Assembly (NCBI GenBank): GCA_964629475.1
Contig: CAZVQW010000018.1
Coordinates: forward strand, 1 to 59,241
DNA length: 59,241 nucleotides
Direction: 5' to 3'
Source of the DNA: SMWD01 sp964629475
GTDB lineage: Bacteria; Pseudomonadota; Gammaproteobacteria; Steroidobacterales; GCA-2729495
Part shown: positions 42,092-54,801 of the stretch, piece by piece
Numbering within the stretch: the first letter of the stretch is position 1
Layout of the letters: each line of letters opens with the position of its first letter
Program-made: the position numbers and the translations under genes
The notes under the pieces: model-generated
Told to the model about the DNA's origin: nothing
Database searches by the model: none
The model's input: only the letters and a program-made list of their open reading frames with translations

Positions 42092-42562
42092 TCATTCGGC
42101 CAGCGGCACTATCTTGGTCAGTTCGGAATCGATGATGGCGTCCATCTTGGTTTCTATCTGCAGGTACCGCAGCGTATGTTTGTAGGAAAGTATTTTTCTG
42201 AATTTCTTGGCGTATTTCCTGTTGAGTTTCAGCAGGTCTTCCTGAAGTAGGAAATAGTCGTCAATGATCTGTCTGGCCTGTTCGTTTGTCAGGCCGTCAA
42301 AATTGTCCCGAAAATCCTGAAGCATGGACATGCGGCGATCCATCAGCTTGTCCCGCTCGTAATGAAACTCCCGATACAGCGGCCAGAAACGTTCGCTTTC
42401 TTCTTCGCTCATGACCATGTTTTCCGCAACCAGCGCCTGCCGGTTCGTGTTCAACTGAGTACGCACGGCGGCAAGGACCTCCGCTTCGGTCTGGGCGTTT
42501 GCGGTTGAACCCAGCATGATGAGCGTGGCTGAAAGTATCGGAAAGATTCGGGTAAAGGTCAT
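42092..42562 (-). CDS. Small periplasmic helical protein, unknown function
   Basis: A 156-residue protein from the ATG at 42562, with a signal peptide (MTFTRIFPILSATLIMLGSTANA, cut before QTEAE). The mature part is highly charged and helical: SEEESERFWPLYREFHYERDKLMDRRMSMLQDF and LTNEQARQIIDDYFLLQEDLLKLNRKYAKKFRKILS suggest a helical hairpin or coiled coil. It recalls Spy/CpxP-like periplasmic proteins in style but lacks a motif I can confirm. It is divergent from the phosphonate operon. Confidence 0.75.
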   Translation of the reverse strand: MTFTRIFPILSATLIMLGSTANAQTEAEVLAAVRTQLNTNRQALVAENMVMSEEESERFWPLYREFHYERDKLMDRRMSMLQDFRDNFDGLTNEQARQIIDDYFLLQEDLLKLNRKYAKKFRKILSYKHTLRYLQIETKMDAIIDSELTKIVPLAE

Positions 42563-42713
42563 GGCAGGCACCATCCTTGTCTTGGGGAACCGAGCGGCGA
42601 AACTACCCCATCGACGCGTCGCTTGTCCAATGTAGTCGGGATGGCCATGCCGGTGTAAACTTTCCGGAATCGGTTGCGATAGCGTGCGAATAACTTAAAT
42701 AAATGGGTCTCCG

Positions 42714-44345
42714 GTGAAGAAAACTACACAGTTCCGTCGCCTGCTCGACAGTGGCGACCTGGAGTTCCTGCTCGAGGCACACAATGGCATTACGGCGAAG
42801 ATCGGTGAGGAGGCAGGCTTCAAGGGTCTGTGGGCCGGCGGATTGTGCATGTCGGCGCAGTACGGTGTTCGCGACAGCAATGAGGCGAGCTGGACACAGG
42901 TGCTCGAGATGCTCGAGTTCATGGCCGATGCGACGAGCATCCCCATTTTGCTCGACGGCGACACCGGTTACGGGAATTTTAATAACGTGCGACGCCTGGT
43001 GCGCAAGCTCGAGCAACGCGGCATAGCCGCGGTCTGCATCGAGGACAAACTGTACCCGAAGACCAACAGCTTCATCGACGGCAACAAGCAGCAGCTTGCC
43101 GGGATTGACGAGTTCTGCAGCCGAATCAAGGCCGGCAAGGATGCGCAGGCCGACGACGAGTTCGCAATCATTACGCGCATCGAGGCATTCATCGCCGGCT
43201 GGGGGCTCGGTGAGGCATTGAAACGCGCCGAGGCGTATCACGAGGCCGGTTCCGACGGCATCCTGATTCACAGCGCCCTGAGCACACCGACCGAAGTGCT
43301 GGCATTCAAGCGCGAATGGGCCGACCGGTCGCCGGTCGTCATCGTGCCGACAAAGTATTATGCGACGCCGACCGACGTTCTGCGTGAGGCCGGTTTCTCG
43401 ATTGCGATCTGGGCTAACCATCTGTTGCGTGCCGCGATTACGACGATGCAGGAATGTGCCGCAACGCTCGCGCAGGAACAGAGCCTGTTGTCGATCGAAG
43501 ACCGGATCGCCCCGGTCAAGGAAATATTCCGGTTACAGGGTGCGTCGGAGTTGCAGGATGCCGAGGAACGTTATCTGCCGAAGGAAGTGCAGGCGTCCAG
43601 GGCTATTATCCTGGCCGCATCACGAGGCAGCGCACTGGGTGAGCTGACAGATGAGCGGCCCAAGACCATGGTCGAGGTGCGTGGCCAACCGTTGCTCGGG
43701 CATATCGTCGCCGCGTATAACGCGTCAGGGATCAAGGACATCACGGTCGTGCGTGGCTATCGGCCCGAGGCGGTAAATCTGCCGGCACTGAACTACGTCG
43801 ATAACCCGGATTTTGCCGACACGAGCGAACTGCTGTCGCTCGACTACGCGCTCAAAGCTGCGGACGGAAACGTAGAGGCGAATCAGGGTGACCTGTATGT
43901 ATCCTTCGGCGATGTGATCTTCAAGCGTTATATCCTGGACGGTCTGGCCGAGCAGGAAGCTGATTTTGTCATCGCCGTCGATACGAACTGGGGCGCATCG
44001 GCGAATCGTGATCGAGCGGCAGACTATGTGCGTTGTTCCGAACCGTATTCGCGGCAGGTTTTTTATCGCGATGTGACGCTTAAGGCAGCCGGCGAGGAGT
44101 TTGCCGAGGATGACATTCACGGCGAGTGGATGGGTGTGCTCAGGGTGTCGGCGAGCGGCTTACCGGCATTTGCCGAACTGGTCAGCGAACTGGCGGCGCA
44201 ACCCGGGAACCGTCAAGCCAAGCTGCATCAAGTGCTCGACGAACTGGTCCGGCGCGAACAGCAGGTGCGTGTTGTGTATACGACCGGGCACTGGCTCGAT
44301 GTCGACAGTCTCGATGATGTCCTCGCCGCGGGCAGCTTTGCATGA
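42714..44345 (+). CDS. pepM: Phosphoenolpyruvate mutase fused to a nucleotidyltransferase
   Basis: PepM rearranges phosphoenolpyruvate to phosphonopyruvate, the C-P bond-forming step of nearly all phosphonate pathways. The first ~290 residues carry the diagnostic EDKLYPKTNS (110-119), with LLDGDTGYGN before it. From about residue 293 a nucleotidyltransferase domain begins (RAIILAASRGSALGELTDERPKTM); its nucleotide loop reads AASRGSALG where typical enzymes have AAGxGxRL. Fused PepM-cytidylyltransferase (PntC) proteins that make CMP-AEP are known. It starts with GTG at 42714; no strong ribosome binding site. It overlaps the decarboxylase gene by four bases and heads the operon. Confidence 0.95.
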   Translation: MKKTTQFRRLLDSGDLEFLLEAHNGITAKIGEEAGFKGLWAGGLCMSAQYGVRDSNEASWTQVLEMLEFMADATSIPILLDGDTGYGNFNNVRRLVRKLEQRGIAAVCIEDKLYPKTNSFIDGNKQQLAGIDEFCSRIKAGKDAQADDEFAIITRIEAFIAGWGLGEALKRAEAYHEAGSDGILIHSALSTPTEVLAFKREWADRSPVVIVPTKYYATPTDVLREAGFSIAIWANHLLRAAITTMQECAATLAQEQSLLSIEDRIAPVKEIFRLQGASELQDAEERYLPKEVQASRAIILAASRGSALGELTDERPKTMVEVRGQPLLGHIVAAYNASGIKDITVVRGYRPEAVNLPALNYVDNPDFADTSELLSLDYALKAADGNVEANQGDLYVSFGDVIFKRYILDGLAEQEADFVIAVDTNWGASANRDRAADYVRCSEPYSRQVFYRDVTLKAAGEEFAEDDIHGEWMGVLRVSASGLPAFAELVSELAAQPGNRQAKLHQVLDELVRREQQVRVVYTTGHWLDVDSLDDVLAAGSFA

Positions 44346-45481
44346 TCGAAGCCGGTGCGTTCATTCGGCGTGCCCGTGCACACGGCTTTTCGCTGTATAC
44401 CGGCGTGCCGTGCTCGTACCTGAAGCCATTTATCAATTACGTCATCGATGATGAAGAACTGCGTTATATCGGTGCGGCAAACGAGGGTGATGCGGTCGCC
44501 GTTGCGGCCGGCGCCGAACTGGGCGGTCAACGTGGCGTTGTCATGTTTCAGAACTCCGGCTTCGGTAATGCGGTTAACCCGCTGACATCACTGACTTACA
44601 CGTTTCGCATTCCGGTGCTGATCATCGTCACGCTGCGTGGCGAACCGGACGGTCCGGCCGACGAGCCGCAACATGAACTGATGGGGGAAATCACCGGCGA
44701 CCTGCTGGATCTGCTCGGTATTGCATGGGACTGGTTCCCGACAGAAGAAGACGGGATCGAGCCGCTGCTAGAACGGGTTGTCGCGGCGATGGATACCGAA
44801 CGCCGCCCGTTCGCGCTGGTCATGCGCAAGGGCAGTGTTACGCCGCAAACCTTGCAGTCGACGCCACTGGCCCGCCCGCCTGAACCACGAATGATTAACT
44901 GTCCGGCGCCGATGGCGCAGCGCGCAGATATGTTGCGTGCCGTCCAGACTAGCGTCGCTGACACCGATATTATTATCGCGACTACCGGGTATACCGGTCG
45001 TGAGCTTTACGCGCTCGATGATCGCCCGAGCCAGTTGTACATGGTCGGCTCAATGGGCTGTGCTGTCAGTCTCGGTCTGGGGCTTGCGCTCGCCTGTCCG
45101 GATCGGCGTGTCATCGTGCTGGATGGGGACGGTGCGTTGCTGATGCGCCTGGGCGTGCTTGCGATGCTTGGCCATGAGCGCCCGCCCAATCTCGTGCATA
45201 TCCTGCTCGACAATAGCATCCATGAATCGACGGGCGGGCAGACGACACTGTCGGCGACCGTCGATTTTTGTGCGCTGGCTGCTGCGTGCGGCTATCCATC
45301 TGTCGTCACGGCGGCGGGAGCGGATGACCTTGGCGTGCAATTGAGTACGGCGAGCGGGCAACTCACGTTCATCTATGCGCCAACGCTGCCCGGTGTGCCG
45401 GATGGCTTGCCGCGTCCGACCATGGCGCCGGCCGAGGTAGCCGACCGATTACGCACTCATATTACCGGGAGGCCGATGTAG
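44342..45481 (+). CDS. ppd: Phosphonopyruvate decarboxylase
   Basis: This thiamine-diphosphate enzyme decarboxylates phosphonopyruvate to phosphonoacetaldehyde, pulling the unfavourable PepM equilibrium forward. The 379-residue protein has the N-terminal FSLYTGVPCSYLKPFINYVI, the E-containing AANEGDAVAVAAGAEL, NSGFGNAVNPLTSL and the ThDP motif region MGCAVSLGLGLALACP...VIVLDGDGALLMRLG, which marks the family. The ATGA overlap with pepM and one-base overlap with the transaminase show translational coupling. Cytoplasmic. Confidence 0.96.
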   Translation: MIEAGAFIRRARAHGFSLYTGVPCSYLKPFINYVIDDEELRYIGAANEGDAVAVAAGAELGGQRGVVMFQNSGFGNAVNPLTSLTYTFRIPVLIIVTLRGEPDGPADEPQHELMGEITGDLLDLLGIAWDWFPTEEDGIEPLLERVVAAMDTERRPFALVMRKGSVTPQTLQSTPLARPPEPRMINCPAPMAQRADMLRAVQTSVADTDIIIATTGYTGRELYALDDRPSQLYMVGSMGCAVSLGLGLALACPDRRVIVLDGDGALLMRLGVLAMLGHERPPNLVHILLDNSIHESTGGQTTLSATVDFCALAAACGYPSVVTAAGADDLGVQLSTASGQLTFIYAPTLPGVPDGLPRPTMAPAEVADRLRTHITGRPM

Positions 45482-46581
45482 TGACGGCGAAGCGAAATAT
45501 TCTGTTGAACCCGGGCCCGGTTACGCTGACGGACCGGGTGCGCAATTCGTTAATCCGCGATGACTGGTGTCACCGTGAACCCGAGTTTGCCGTACTGACA
45601 CGTGAGATTAACGCCGAACTGGTGCGCGTCTATCCCGATATGGAGGCTGATTATTCCGCCGTCATGATGACCGGTTCGGGCACCAGCGCGGTCGAAGCGA
45701 TGCTGGCGAGTTTTGCCCCGGATACCGGCGGTACACTGGTACTCTCCAACGGCGTATACGGCGAGCGCATGGCAAATATCCTGGCCGTGCATCGCAAGCC
45801 GTACCACTTGTCGCAGGCGCAATGGACGGCACCGGTCGACATCAACGCGGCAATCCGCATTCTGGACGAGCATCCCGAGATCACGCATGTCACGACCGTG
45901 CATCATGAGACGACGACCGGTCGACTGAATGACCTGGATGCCATCGGCGCGTTGTGCAAAGAACGGGATTTGCCGCTGCTGCTCGACGGTGTCAGTAGTT
46001 TCGCTGCCGAAGCAATCGAGACCGAAGCATGGAACCTGGCGGCCGTGGCTGCGACGGCGACCAAGTGTCTGCACGGCGCTTCCGGATTGTCATTCGTTAT
46101 TGCGCACAACACCATGTGGTCCGGCGCGCAGGTCGACGCCGGCAGTGTCTACCTGAACCTGCACGCCTATTACGCGGGTCAGCATGGCGACGGGTACTCG
46201 CCGTTTACGCAGGCGGTGCAGGCGGCATTCGCATTGCGCGAGGCGCTGGACGAGTTACGTGAAGAAGGCGGCTGGGCGGAGCGGCGCCGGATTTACCGGC
46301 AGCGCGCCACCAGAATTGCTGCAGAATTGACTTCATTAAGTATTCCTATGCTACTGAATAAAAAGGATTATTCTTGCGTGCTTCGTTCCTACCTGTTGCC
46401 CGATGGTTGTGACTATAACCAGGCCCATGATGCGTTCAGGCAGGCAGGATTTGTGATCTATTCCGGGCAGGGACAGTTCGAGGAAAATGTATTTCGGATC
46501 GCGAACATGGGTGCGATCGATGCGGAAGATCTTGACGCGCTCGCGGCTGCATTCGCCGAAATCTTCGGACCATACACATGA
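45481..46581 (+). CDS. phnW: 2-aminoethylphosphonate-pyruvate transaminase
   Basis: PhnW interconverts phosphonoacetaldehyde plus alanine with 2-aminoethylphosphonate plus pyruvate using PLP. The 366-residue class V aminotransferase begins NILLNPGPVTLTDRVRNSLIRDDWCHREPEF and has the GSGTSAVEAML PLP-phosphate loop and the ATKCLHGASGLSF segment with the PLP lysine. PhnW often serves AEP breakdown, but directly after pepM and ppd it completes AEP synthesis. It starts with GTG on the last base of the ppd stop and overlaps the next gene by ATGA. Confidence 0.96.
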   Translation: MTAKRNILLNPGPVTLTDRVRNSLIRDDWCHREPEFAVLTREINAELVRVYPDMEADYSAVMMTGSGTSAVEAMLASFAPDTGGTLVLSNGVYGERMANILAVHRKPYHLSQAQWTAPVDINAAIRILDEHPEITHVTTVHHETTTGRLNDLDAIGALCKERDLPLLLDGVSSFAAEAIETEAWNLAAVAATATKCLHGASGLSFVIAHNTMWSGAQVDAGSVYLNLHAYYAGQHGDGYSPFTQAVQAAFALREALDELREEGGWAERRRIYRQRATRIAAELTSLSIPMLLNKKDYSCVLRSYLLPDGCDYNQAHDAFRQAGFVIYSGQGQFEENVFRIANMGAIDAEDLDALAAAFAEIFGPYT

Positions 46582-47336
46582 TCCGGACTGCCGTGATCCT
46601 GGCCGCCGGCATGGGTACGCGCCTGCGCGGCGAGGTAGAGGATTACCCCAAAGGTTTTCTGCGTCTCGGTCAGCAACCGATCATCGAGGAATCGATCGAG
46701 CGACTCGGCGCGGCCGGTATCCGGGATATCGTCATCGTCACCGGACACTGCGCGGATCATTATGATCGGCTCGCGGCCCGGCAGGTCGGCCTCGTGCGTA
46801 CCGTGCACAATCCTCAGTTCGCCGATTCGGGGAGCATGTATTCGCTGTATTGCGCACGCGATCTGGTCGAGGGTGATTTTCTGTTGCTCGAGTCGGACCT
46901 GATCTATGAGCAGCGCGCCCTGACCGAGTTACTGGTCGATCCGGCGCCGGACGCGATTCTCTTGTCAGGGCCGACCGCGGCTGGTGATGAGGTCTGGGTC
47001 GAAACGCGGGACGGCAGCCTCGTTGCGATGTCAAAAGATAGCGGCTCACTCGGCGGATTAGTGGCAGGGGAACTCGTCGGCATCTCGAAAATTTCCGCCG
47101 AACTGTTTGCGCTAATGCAGGAAATTGCCGGAGAGGCATTCAAGACGACGTTGCATTACGATTATGAGACTGATTGCCTCGTCGCGGCCGGCCTGCGCCG
47201 GGCGATTCATTGCCCGGTCGTGCCGGACTTAGCCTGGTCAGAAATCGATGATCCGGACCATCTGCAGCGTGCCCGCGAGCATATTTATCCGCAGATCGAG
47301 CCAGCGGGCAGAGAACGTGGTGTCGATACGAAATAA
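46578..47336 (+). CDS. Sugar-phosphate-type nucleotidyltransferase, probable AEP cytidylyltransferase
   Basis: The 252-residue protein has a complete nucleotidyltransferase loop LAAGMGTRL (about 8-16) with the following YPKGFL lysine, and acidic metal-site residues in LLLESDLIYE. It resembles the phosphocholine/phosphonate cytidylyltransferase group (LicC/PntC). As the last gene of the operon, coupled to phnW by ATGA, it most likely activates AEP to CMP-AEP for transfer to a glycan or lipid. It duplicates the type of domain fused to PepM, whose loop is altered; which one is active on AEP is open. Confidence 0.85.
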   Translation: MIRTAVILAAGMGTRLRGEVEDYPKGFLRLGQQPIIEESIERLGAAGIRDIVIVTGHCADHYDRLAARQVGLVRTVHNPQFADSGSMYSLYCARDLVEGDFLLLESDLIYEQRALTELLVDPAPDAILLSGPTAAGDEVWVETRDGSLVAMSKDSGSLGGLVAGELVGISKISAELFALMQEIAGEAFKTTLHYDYETDCLVAAGLRRAIHCPVVPDLAWSEIDDPDHLQRAREHIYPQIEPAGRERGVDTK

Positions 47337-47431
47337 CTCATAAATTATTTGTCAGTCGCGGCCGGTTCACGGAAAATCCTTATGGACGCGAGCATCCGGC
47401 TGGCTGAAGCTGACCGGTTCAAGGGAGCAAC

Positions 47432-51000
<3,569 letters not shown>

Positions 51001-51004
<4 letters not shown>

Positions 51005-52017
51005 GCATTGATATCAGCACCCGTTACCTGGGCATGGACCTGAAAAATCCGTTCGTGCCGTCGTCTTCACCATTGTCGAAGGACCTGGGCACGGCCCGGA
51101 AACTCGAAGATCATGGCGCCGCCGCGCTGGTCATGTACTCGTTGTTCGAGGAGCAGATCGAGCAGGACGAGGCGCGCGCCCAGCAACTCGCGCACCATCA
51201 GGACATCGGTCATGGTGAGGCGTCGAGCTACCTGCCGGTACATGGCGAGTATCCGAGTTACCGGGATGAGTATCTGGAGCAGCTGCGCCGGCTCAAGGAG
51301 TCGCTGGACATCCCGGTGATTGCGAGTCTGAACGGCATCAGTCTCGGTGGCTGGGTGCGCCATGCAAAAGCCATAGAAGAGGCCGGTGCGAATGCGCTGG
51401 AGCTGAATATCTACCACATTGCCGCCGACACTACGGAGAGCGGGCAGACACTTGAGCAAAGATTTATCAGTATCCTCGAGGAGTTGCGTGGCGAGATCAG
51501 CCTGCCGATCGGCGTGAAACTTTCGCCGTATTTTTCCGCGGTCGGGAACCTGGCTCAACAGATCGAGGAGGCCGGTGCGGCGGGTGTCGCCCTGTTTAAT
51601 CGTTTCTATCAGCCGGATATCGATCTGAGCCAGCTGGATATCTCGCAGACGTTGAACCTGTCCAGTTCCGCCGATGCGCTGCTCGCCATGCGCTGGATCG
51701 CTATCCTGCACGGGCGTGTGCAGCTGTCTCTGGCGGCGACCGGTGGCATACATACGGCGGAAGATGCGATCAAGCTGTTCCTGTGCGGCGCTGACGTGAC
51801 TTATCTGTGCAGCGTTCTGCTGAAGGGCGGACCGACCCGGCTGGAAGAGATTAATGCCGGCGTCCGGCAGTGGTTGGAGGACAACGAATATGAATCGCTG
51901 GCCCAGCTTAAGGGCAGCATGAGCCAGATACATTGCACGGACCCGGTGGCCTTCGAGCGGGGCAACTACATCAAGCTGCTGGGCAGTTATAAGCTGCCGT
52001 CTTCTATCTGGCGATAA
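51001..52017 (+). CDS. Dihydroorotate-dehydrogenase-like flavoprotein
   Basis: The 338-residue protein has a DHODH-type FMN TIM barrel: MDLKNPFVPSSSPLSKDLGTARKLEDHGAAALVMYSLFEEQ, then VIASLNGISLGGWVRHAKAIEEAGANALELNIYH and VQLSLAATGGIHTAEDAIKLFLCGADV. It lacks features that would make it the pyrimidine-pathway PyrD with certainty. It is translationally coupled to nifJ; such DHOD-like genes next to nifJ recur in several bacteria, so a role with NifJ (electron transfer or an amino-acid-linked oxidation) is likely, though unproven. Confidence 0.88.
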
Positions 52018-52031
52018 TTTGTTTTAATGGC

Positions 52032-53903
52032 TTAGTTCAACACTGCAGCGATCTCTTCCAGAACAGCAGGGTCTTCGATGGTCGGCGGGATATTGAACGG
52101 TTTGCCGTCAGCGATCTTGCGCATCGTTCTCCTGAGAATTTTTCCGGAACGGGTCTTGGGTAGCCGCTTCACAATCAGGATGTCACGCGGCCTGGCAATG
52201 GGGCTGACCTGCGATCGAACCGCATCAGTCAACGCTTTCTTTAGTTCGGTTTCGTCTGCTTCCACGCCGGCATTCAGGACGACAAAACCCAGCGGCATCT
52301 CACCCTTCATCCGATCTTCCACGCCGATCACGGCGCATTCGGCGACATCGGGGTGGGTGGCAAGCGCTTCCTCGAGTGCGCCGGTGGACAAGCGGTGGCC
52401 GGCGACATTGATGACATCGTCGATACGACTCATGACCCACAGGTAACCCTGTTCATCGATGGCCCCGGCATCGCCGGTCAGATAGTAGCCCTCGAACTGC
52501 GACAAGTAGGCTTCGTGAAAACGCTGCTGGTTGCCCCATAGCGTTGACAGGTTGCCGGGCGGTAACGGCAGTCGGACGACGATGTTGCCGAATTCATCGT
52601 GCGGCAATTCCCGGCCCTCGTCATCGAGTACGCAAATATCGTAGCCGGGCATGGCCACGGCCGGCGATCCCGCCTTTACTTCCAGTGGCTCTATACCCAT
52701 CGGATTGGCTGCCATGGGCCAGCCACTTTCCGTTTGCCACCAATGATCTATGACAGGTATTTCAAGTTGTTTCTCTGCCCAGTGCAGGGTGGCGGGATCA
52801 CATCGTTCGCCGGCCAGGAACAGAGTTGCCAGGCTGGCAATGTCGTATTTGTGCAGTAACGCACCGTCCGGGTCTTCACGCCGGATCGCGCGAAATGCCG
52901 TCGGCGCCGTGAACAGGCAGTTGACCCGATGCTGCTCGATGACGCGCCAGAATGCGCCGGCGTCCGGCGTGCCGACCGGTTTGCCTTCGAACAGAACAGT
53001 CGTGCAGCCATGCAGCAGGGGTCCGTAAACGATATACGAGTGACCGACGACCCAGCCGATATCCGATGCCGCCCAATACACGTCGCCGGGTTGCACGTTG
53101 TAGATATGCTGCATGCTCCACTTGAGTGCGACGGCATGTCCGCCGGTGGGACACACCACACCTTTGGGCTGGCCCGTCGTCCCGGACGTGTAAAGGATAT
53201 ACAGTGGGTCGGTGGCCGCCACCGGAACGCAATCAACCGGCTTCACATCTTTGATGGCGTCTGTCCACAGCACGGCGGCGGCAGGCAGATTCTTGGCCGG
53301 CAACTGCGGCCTGGAAACCAGGATGCGCGGCAGTTCCGTAGCGTCGGCCAGTTCCAGCGCCTCTTCAAGCAGAGGCAGGTAGGGAATCACGCGGCTGCCT
53401 TCGATGCCGCAACTGGCGCTGACCACCAGCTTCGCATCGGCATCCTTGATCCGCGTGGCCAGTTCGCGTGCAGCAAAGCCACCAAAAACCACGGAGTGGA
53501 TGGCGCCGAGCCTGGCGCAGGCCAGCATCGCGATCAGCGTCTCGGGAATCATCGGCATGTAAATGACGACCCGGTCGCCTTTGTCCACGCCATACCGGCG
53601 CAAAGCGCCGGCAAATACGGCAACCTGGTCCCGTAACTCGTTATAGCTGAACTTTCTGACCTGATCGGTGACCGGGCTATCGTGGATCAGCGCGGTTTGT
53701 TCGCCTCGCCCCGTTTCGCAATGGCGGTCCAGCGCGTTATAGCAAGTATTGAGCTCACCGCCCGAGAACCACTGGTAATAAGGTGCCTGTTTGTCATCCA
53801 GAACCTTGTCCCAGGGTTTTGTCCAGACCAGTTCGGCGGCGGCGTCTCCCCAGAATCGTTCGGGGTCTGCCAGTGATTGTCGGTAGATTGTGCGATAGTC
53901 CAT
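52032..53903 (-). CDS. prpE: Propionyl-CoA / acetyl-CoA synthetase
   Basis: AMP-forming acyl-CoA synthetase. The protein from the ATG at 53903 has 623 residues, equal to PrpE length and shorter than typical Acs (~650). It shows the N-terminal DYRTIYRQSLADPERFW, the P-loop YTSGTTGQPKG, and the C-terminal lysine motif PKTRSGKILRR, whose Lys is the known acetylation switch. It converts short acids to acyl-CoA, most likely propionate. It ends 14 bases from the convergent DHOD-like gene and diverges from the NTF2-like gene 47 bases away. Confidence 0.9.
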   Translation of the reverse strand: MDYRTIYRQSLADPERFWGDAAAELVWTKPWDKVLDDKQAPYYQWFSGGELNTCYNALDRHCETGRGEQTALIHDSPVTDQVRKFSYNELRDQVAVFAGALRRYGVDKGDRVVIYMPMIPETLIAMLACARLGAIHSVVFGGFAARELATRIKDADAKLVVSASCGIEGSRVIPYLPLLEEALELADATELPRILVSRPQLPAKNLPAAAVLWTDAIKDVKPVDCVPVAATDPLYILYTSGTTGQPKGVVCPTGGHAVALKWSMQHIYNVQPGDVYWAASDIGWVVGHSYIVYGPLLHGCTTVLFEGKPVGTPDAGAFWRVIEQHRVNCLFTAPTAFRAIRREDPDGALLHKYDIASLATLFLAGERCDPATLHWAEKQLEIPVIDHWWQTESGWPMAANPMGIEPLEVKAGSPAVAMPGYDICVLDDEGRELPHDEFGNIVVRLPLPPGNLSTLWGNQQRFHEAYLSQFEGYYLTGDAGAIDEQGYLWVMSRIDDVINVAGHRLSTGALEEALATHPDVAECAVIGVEDRMKGEMPLGFVVLNAGVEADETELKKALTDAVRSQVSPIARPRDILIVKRLPKTRSGKILRRTMRKIADGKPFNIPPTIEDPAVLEEIAAVLN

Positions 53904-53950
53904 GCGCCGGGGTCCTTTTCCATTGTTCGGTTTCGTGGTATCAAACGGCA

Positions 53951-54436
53951 ATGGATTCTACGCGAATACAGGCATTCATCGAGCAGTGGCACCGGATCTT
54001 CGAGCAGAACGATCCCGCTTTGATCCTGCCGTTGTTCGATGACGAGATTGAGTTTTTCTCGCCGGCCATTTTCGCACCGAAGCGTGGCAAGGCGGCCGTG
54101 TTCGAACTGCTCAGTGTCGTATTCGACATTTTCGAAGGTTACCGAGTGACCGATACCTGGACGAAAGGTGACGAAGTCATGTTCGAGTTCGAAGTGCGGG
54201 TAGGGAAATATACGCTGCAGGGTATCGATCGTTTTCGGCTCAATGCTGACGGCAAGGTTGTGCAGATGAAGGTCTGGATTCGCCCGTTGAGCGGGTTGAA
54301 GGAACTGGCGCGCACCGTTACAAAACAGGGACTTGAGCAGCATCTCGCCAGCCAGGGCGCCATCAGAAAAACTGTTGATCGTGCACGGGCTCGGGCAGCC
54401 GTTTTAAAAAAGGCGGTCGAGGAAGGGTTTAGATAA
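53951..54436 (+). CDS. NTF2/SnoaL-like domain protein
   Basis: The 161-residue protein has a cystatin-like NTF2 fold signature: STRIQAFIEQWHRIFEQNDPALILPLFDDEIEFFSPAIF, then GYRVTDTWTKGDEVMFEFEVRVGKYTLQGIDRFRLNADGKVVQMKVWIRP. The C-terminal ~40 residues are a basic helix. Family members are enzymes or binding proteins with many activities, so the function is open. The ATG at 53951 fits the domain start; the frame is open farther upstream into the divergent prpE. It is the first plus-strand gene before the 54.5-59.1 kb membrane cassette, 83 bases away. Confidence 0.8.
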   Translation: MDSTRIQAFIEQWHRIFEQNDPALILPLFDDEIEFFSPAIFAPKRGKAAVFELLSVVFDIFEGYRVTDTWTKGDEVMFEFEVRVGKYTLQGIDRFRLNADGKVVQMKVWIRPLSGLKELARTVTKQGLEQHLASQGAIRKTVDRARARAAVLKKAVEEGFR

Positions 54437-54519
54437 CCTTGAGGCGATATAGGGCTGCGGTGGAAAAAAATTGTCGCAGTCGTTGTAGAATAGCGCGCTA
54501 TATTTATCGGGACTCGAAC

Positions 54520-54801
54520 ATGACACATAGCCAACGCAAACCTGTCGGTCGGTGGACACCGGTCATGGCCGCCCTGTTTCTGGTCATGCTCGCCGAGCCG
54601 GCGTGGGCATACCTGGATCCGGGCACGGGCAGCATGATTATTTCGGCGATCGTCGGTTTGTTTGCGACAGTCGGGCTTGCGGTCAAGACATACTGGTACA
54701 AGATAAAGGCTTTTTTCCGCAAGGATGAGGCAGAATCGCCTGCCGGCAGCGAGGCCACTATTGCTTCCCGAAGTGATCCGGAGAGCCCGGCGGACCATTG
54801 A
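54520..54801 (+). CDS. Small membrane protein with mature N-terminal YLDPGTGS motif
   Basis: The 93-residue protein from the ATG at 54520 has a signal-like helix (VMAALFLVMLAEPAWA) with an expected cut after AWA30, so the mature protein would start YLDPGTGSMI, followed by one more membrane helix (about 38-58) and a basic then acidic tail. A YLDPGTGS start is a recurring pattern I recall in small membrane proteins near polysaccharide genes, but I know no function. It overlaps the CDP-glycerol-transferase-like gene by four bases and probably belongs to the same complex or pathway. Confidence 0.8.
   Translation: MTHSQRKPVGRWTPVMAALFLVMLAEPAWAYLDPGTGSMIISAIVGLFATVGLAVKTYWYKIKAFFRKDEAESPAGSEATIASRSDPESPADH

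Noticed and set aside
42674..42701. TTGCGA-16-TAAATA as the promoter of the phosphonate operon
   Set aside because: The predicted transcription start would be only a few bases before the GTG, leaving no room for a ribosome binding site; possible only if the mRNA is leaderless.
51067..51933. 288-codon minus-strand frame inside the DHOD-like gene
   Set aside because: The plus-strand protein shows clear family motifs here; the antisense product shows none.
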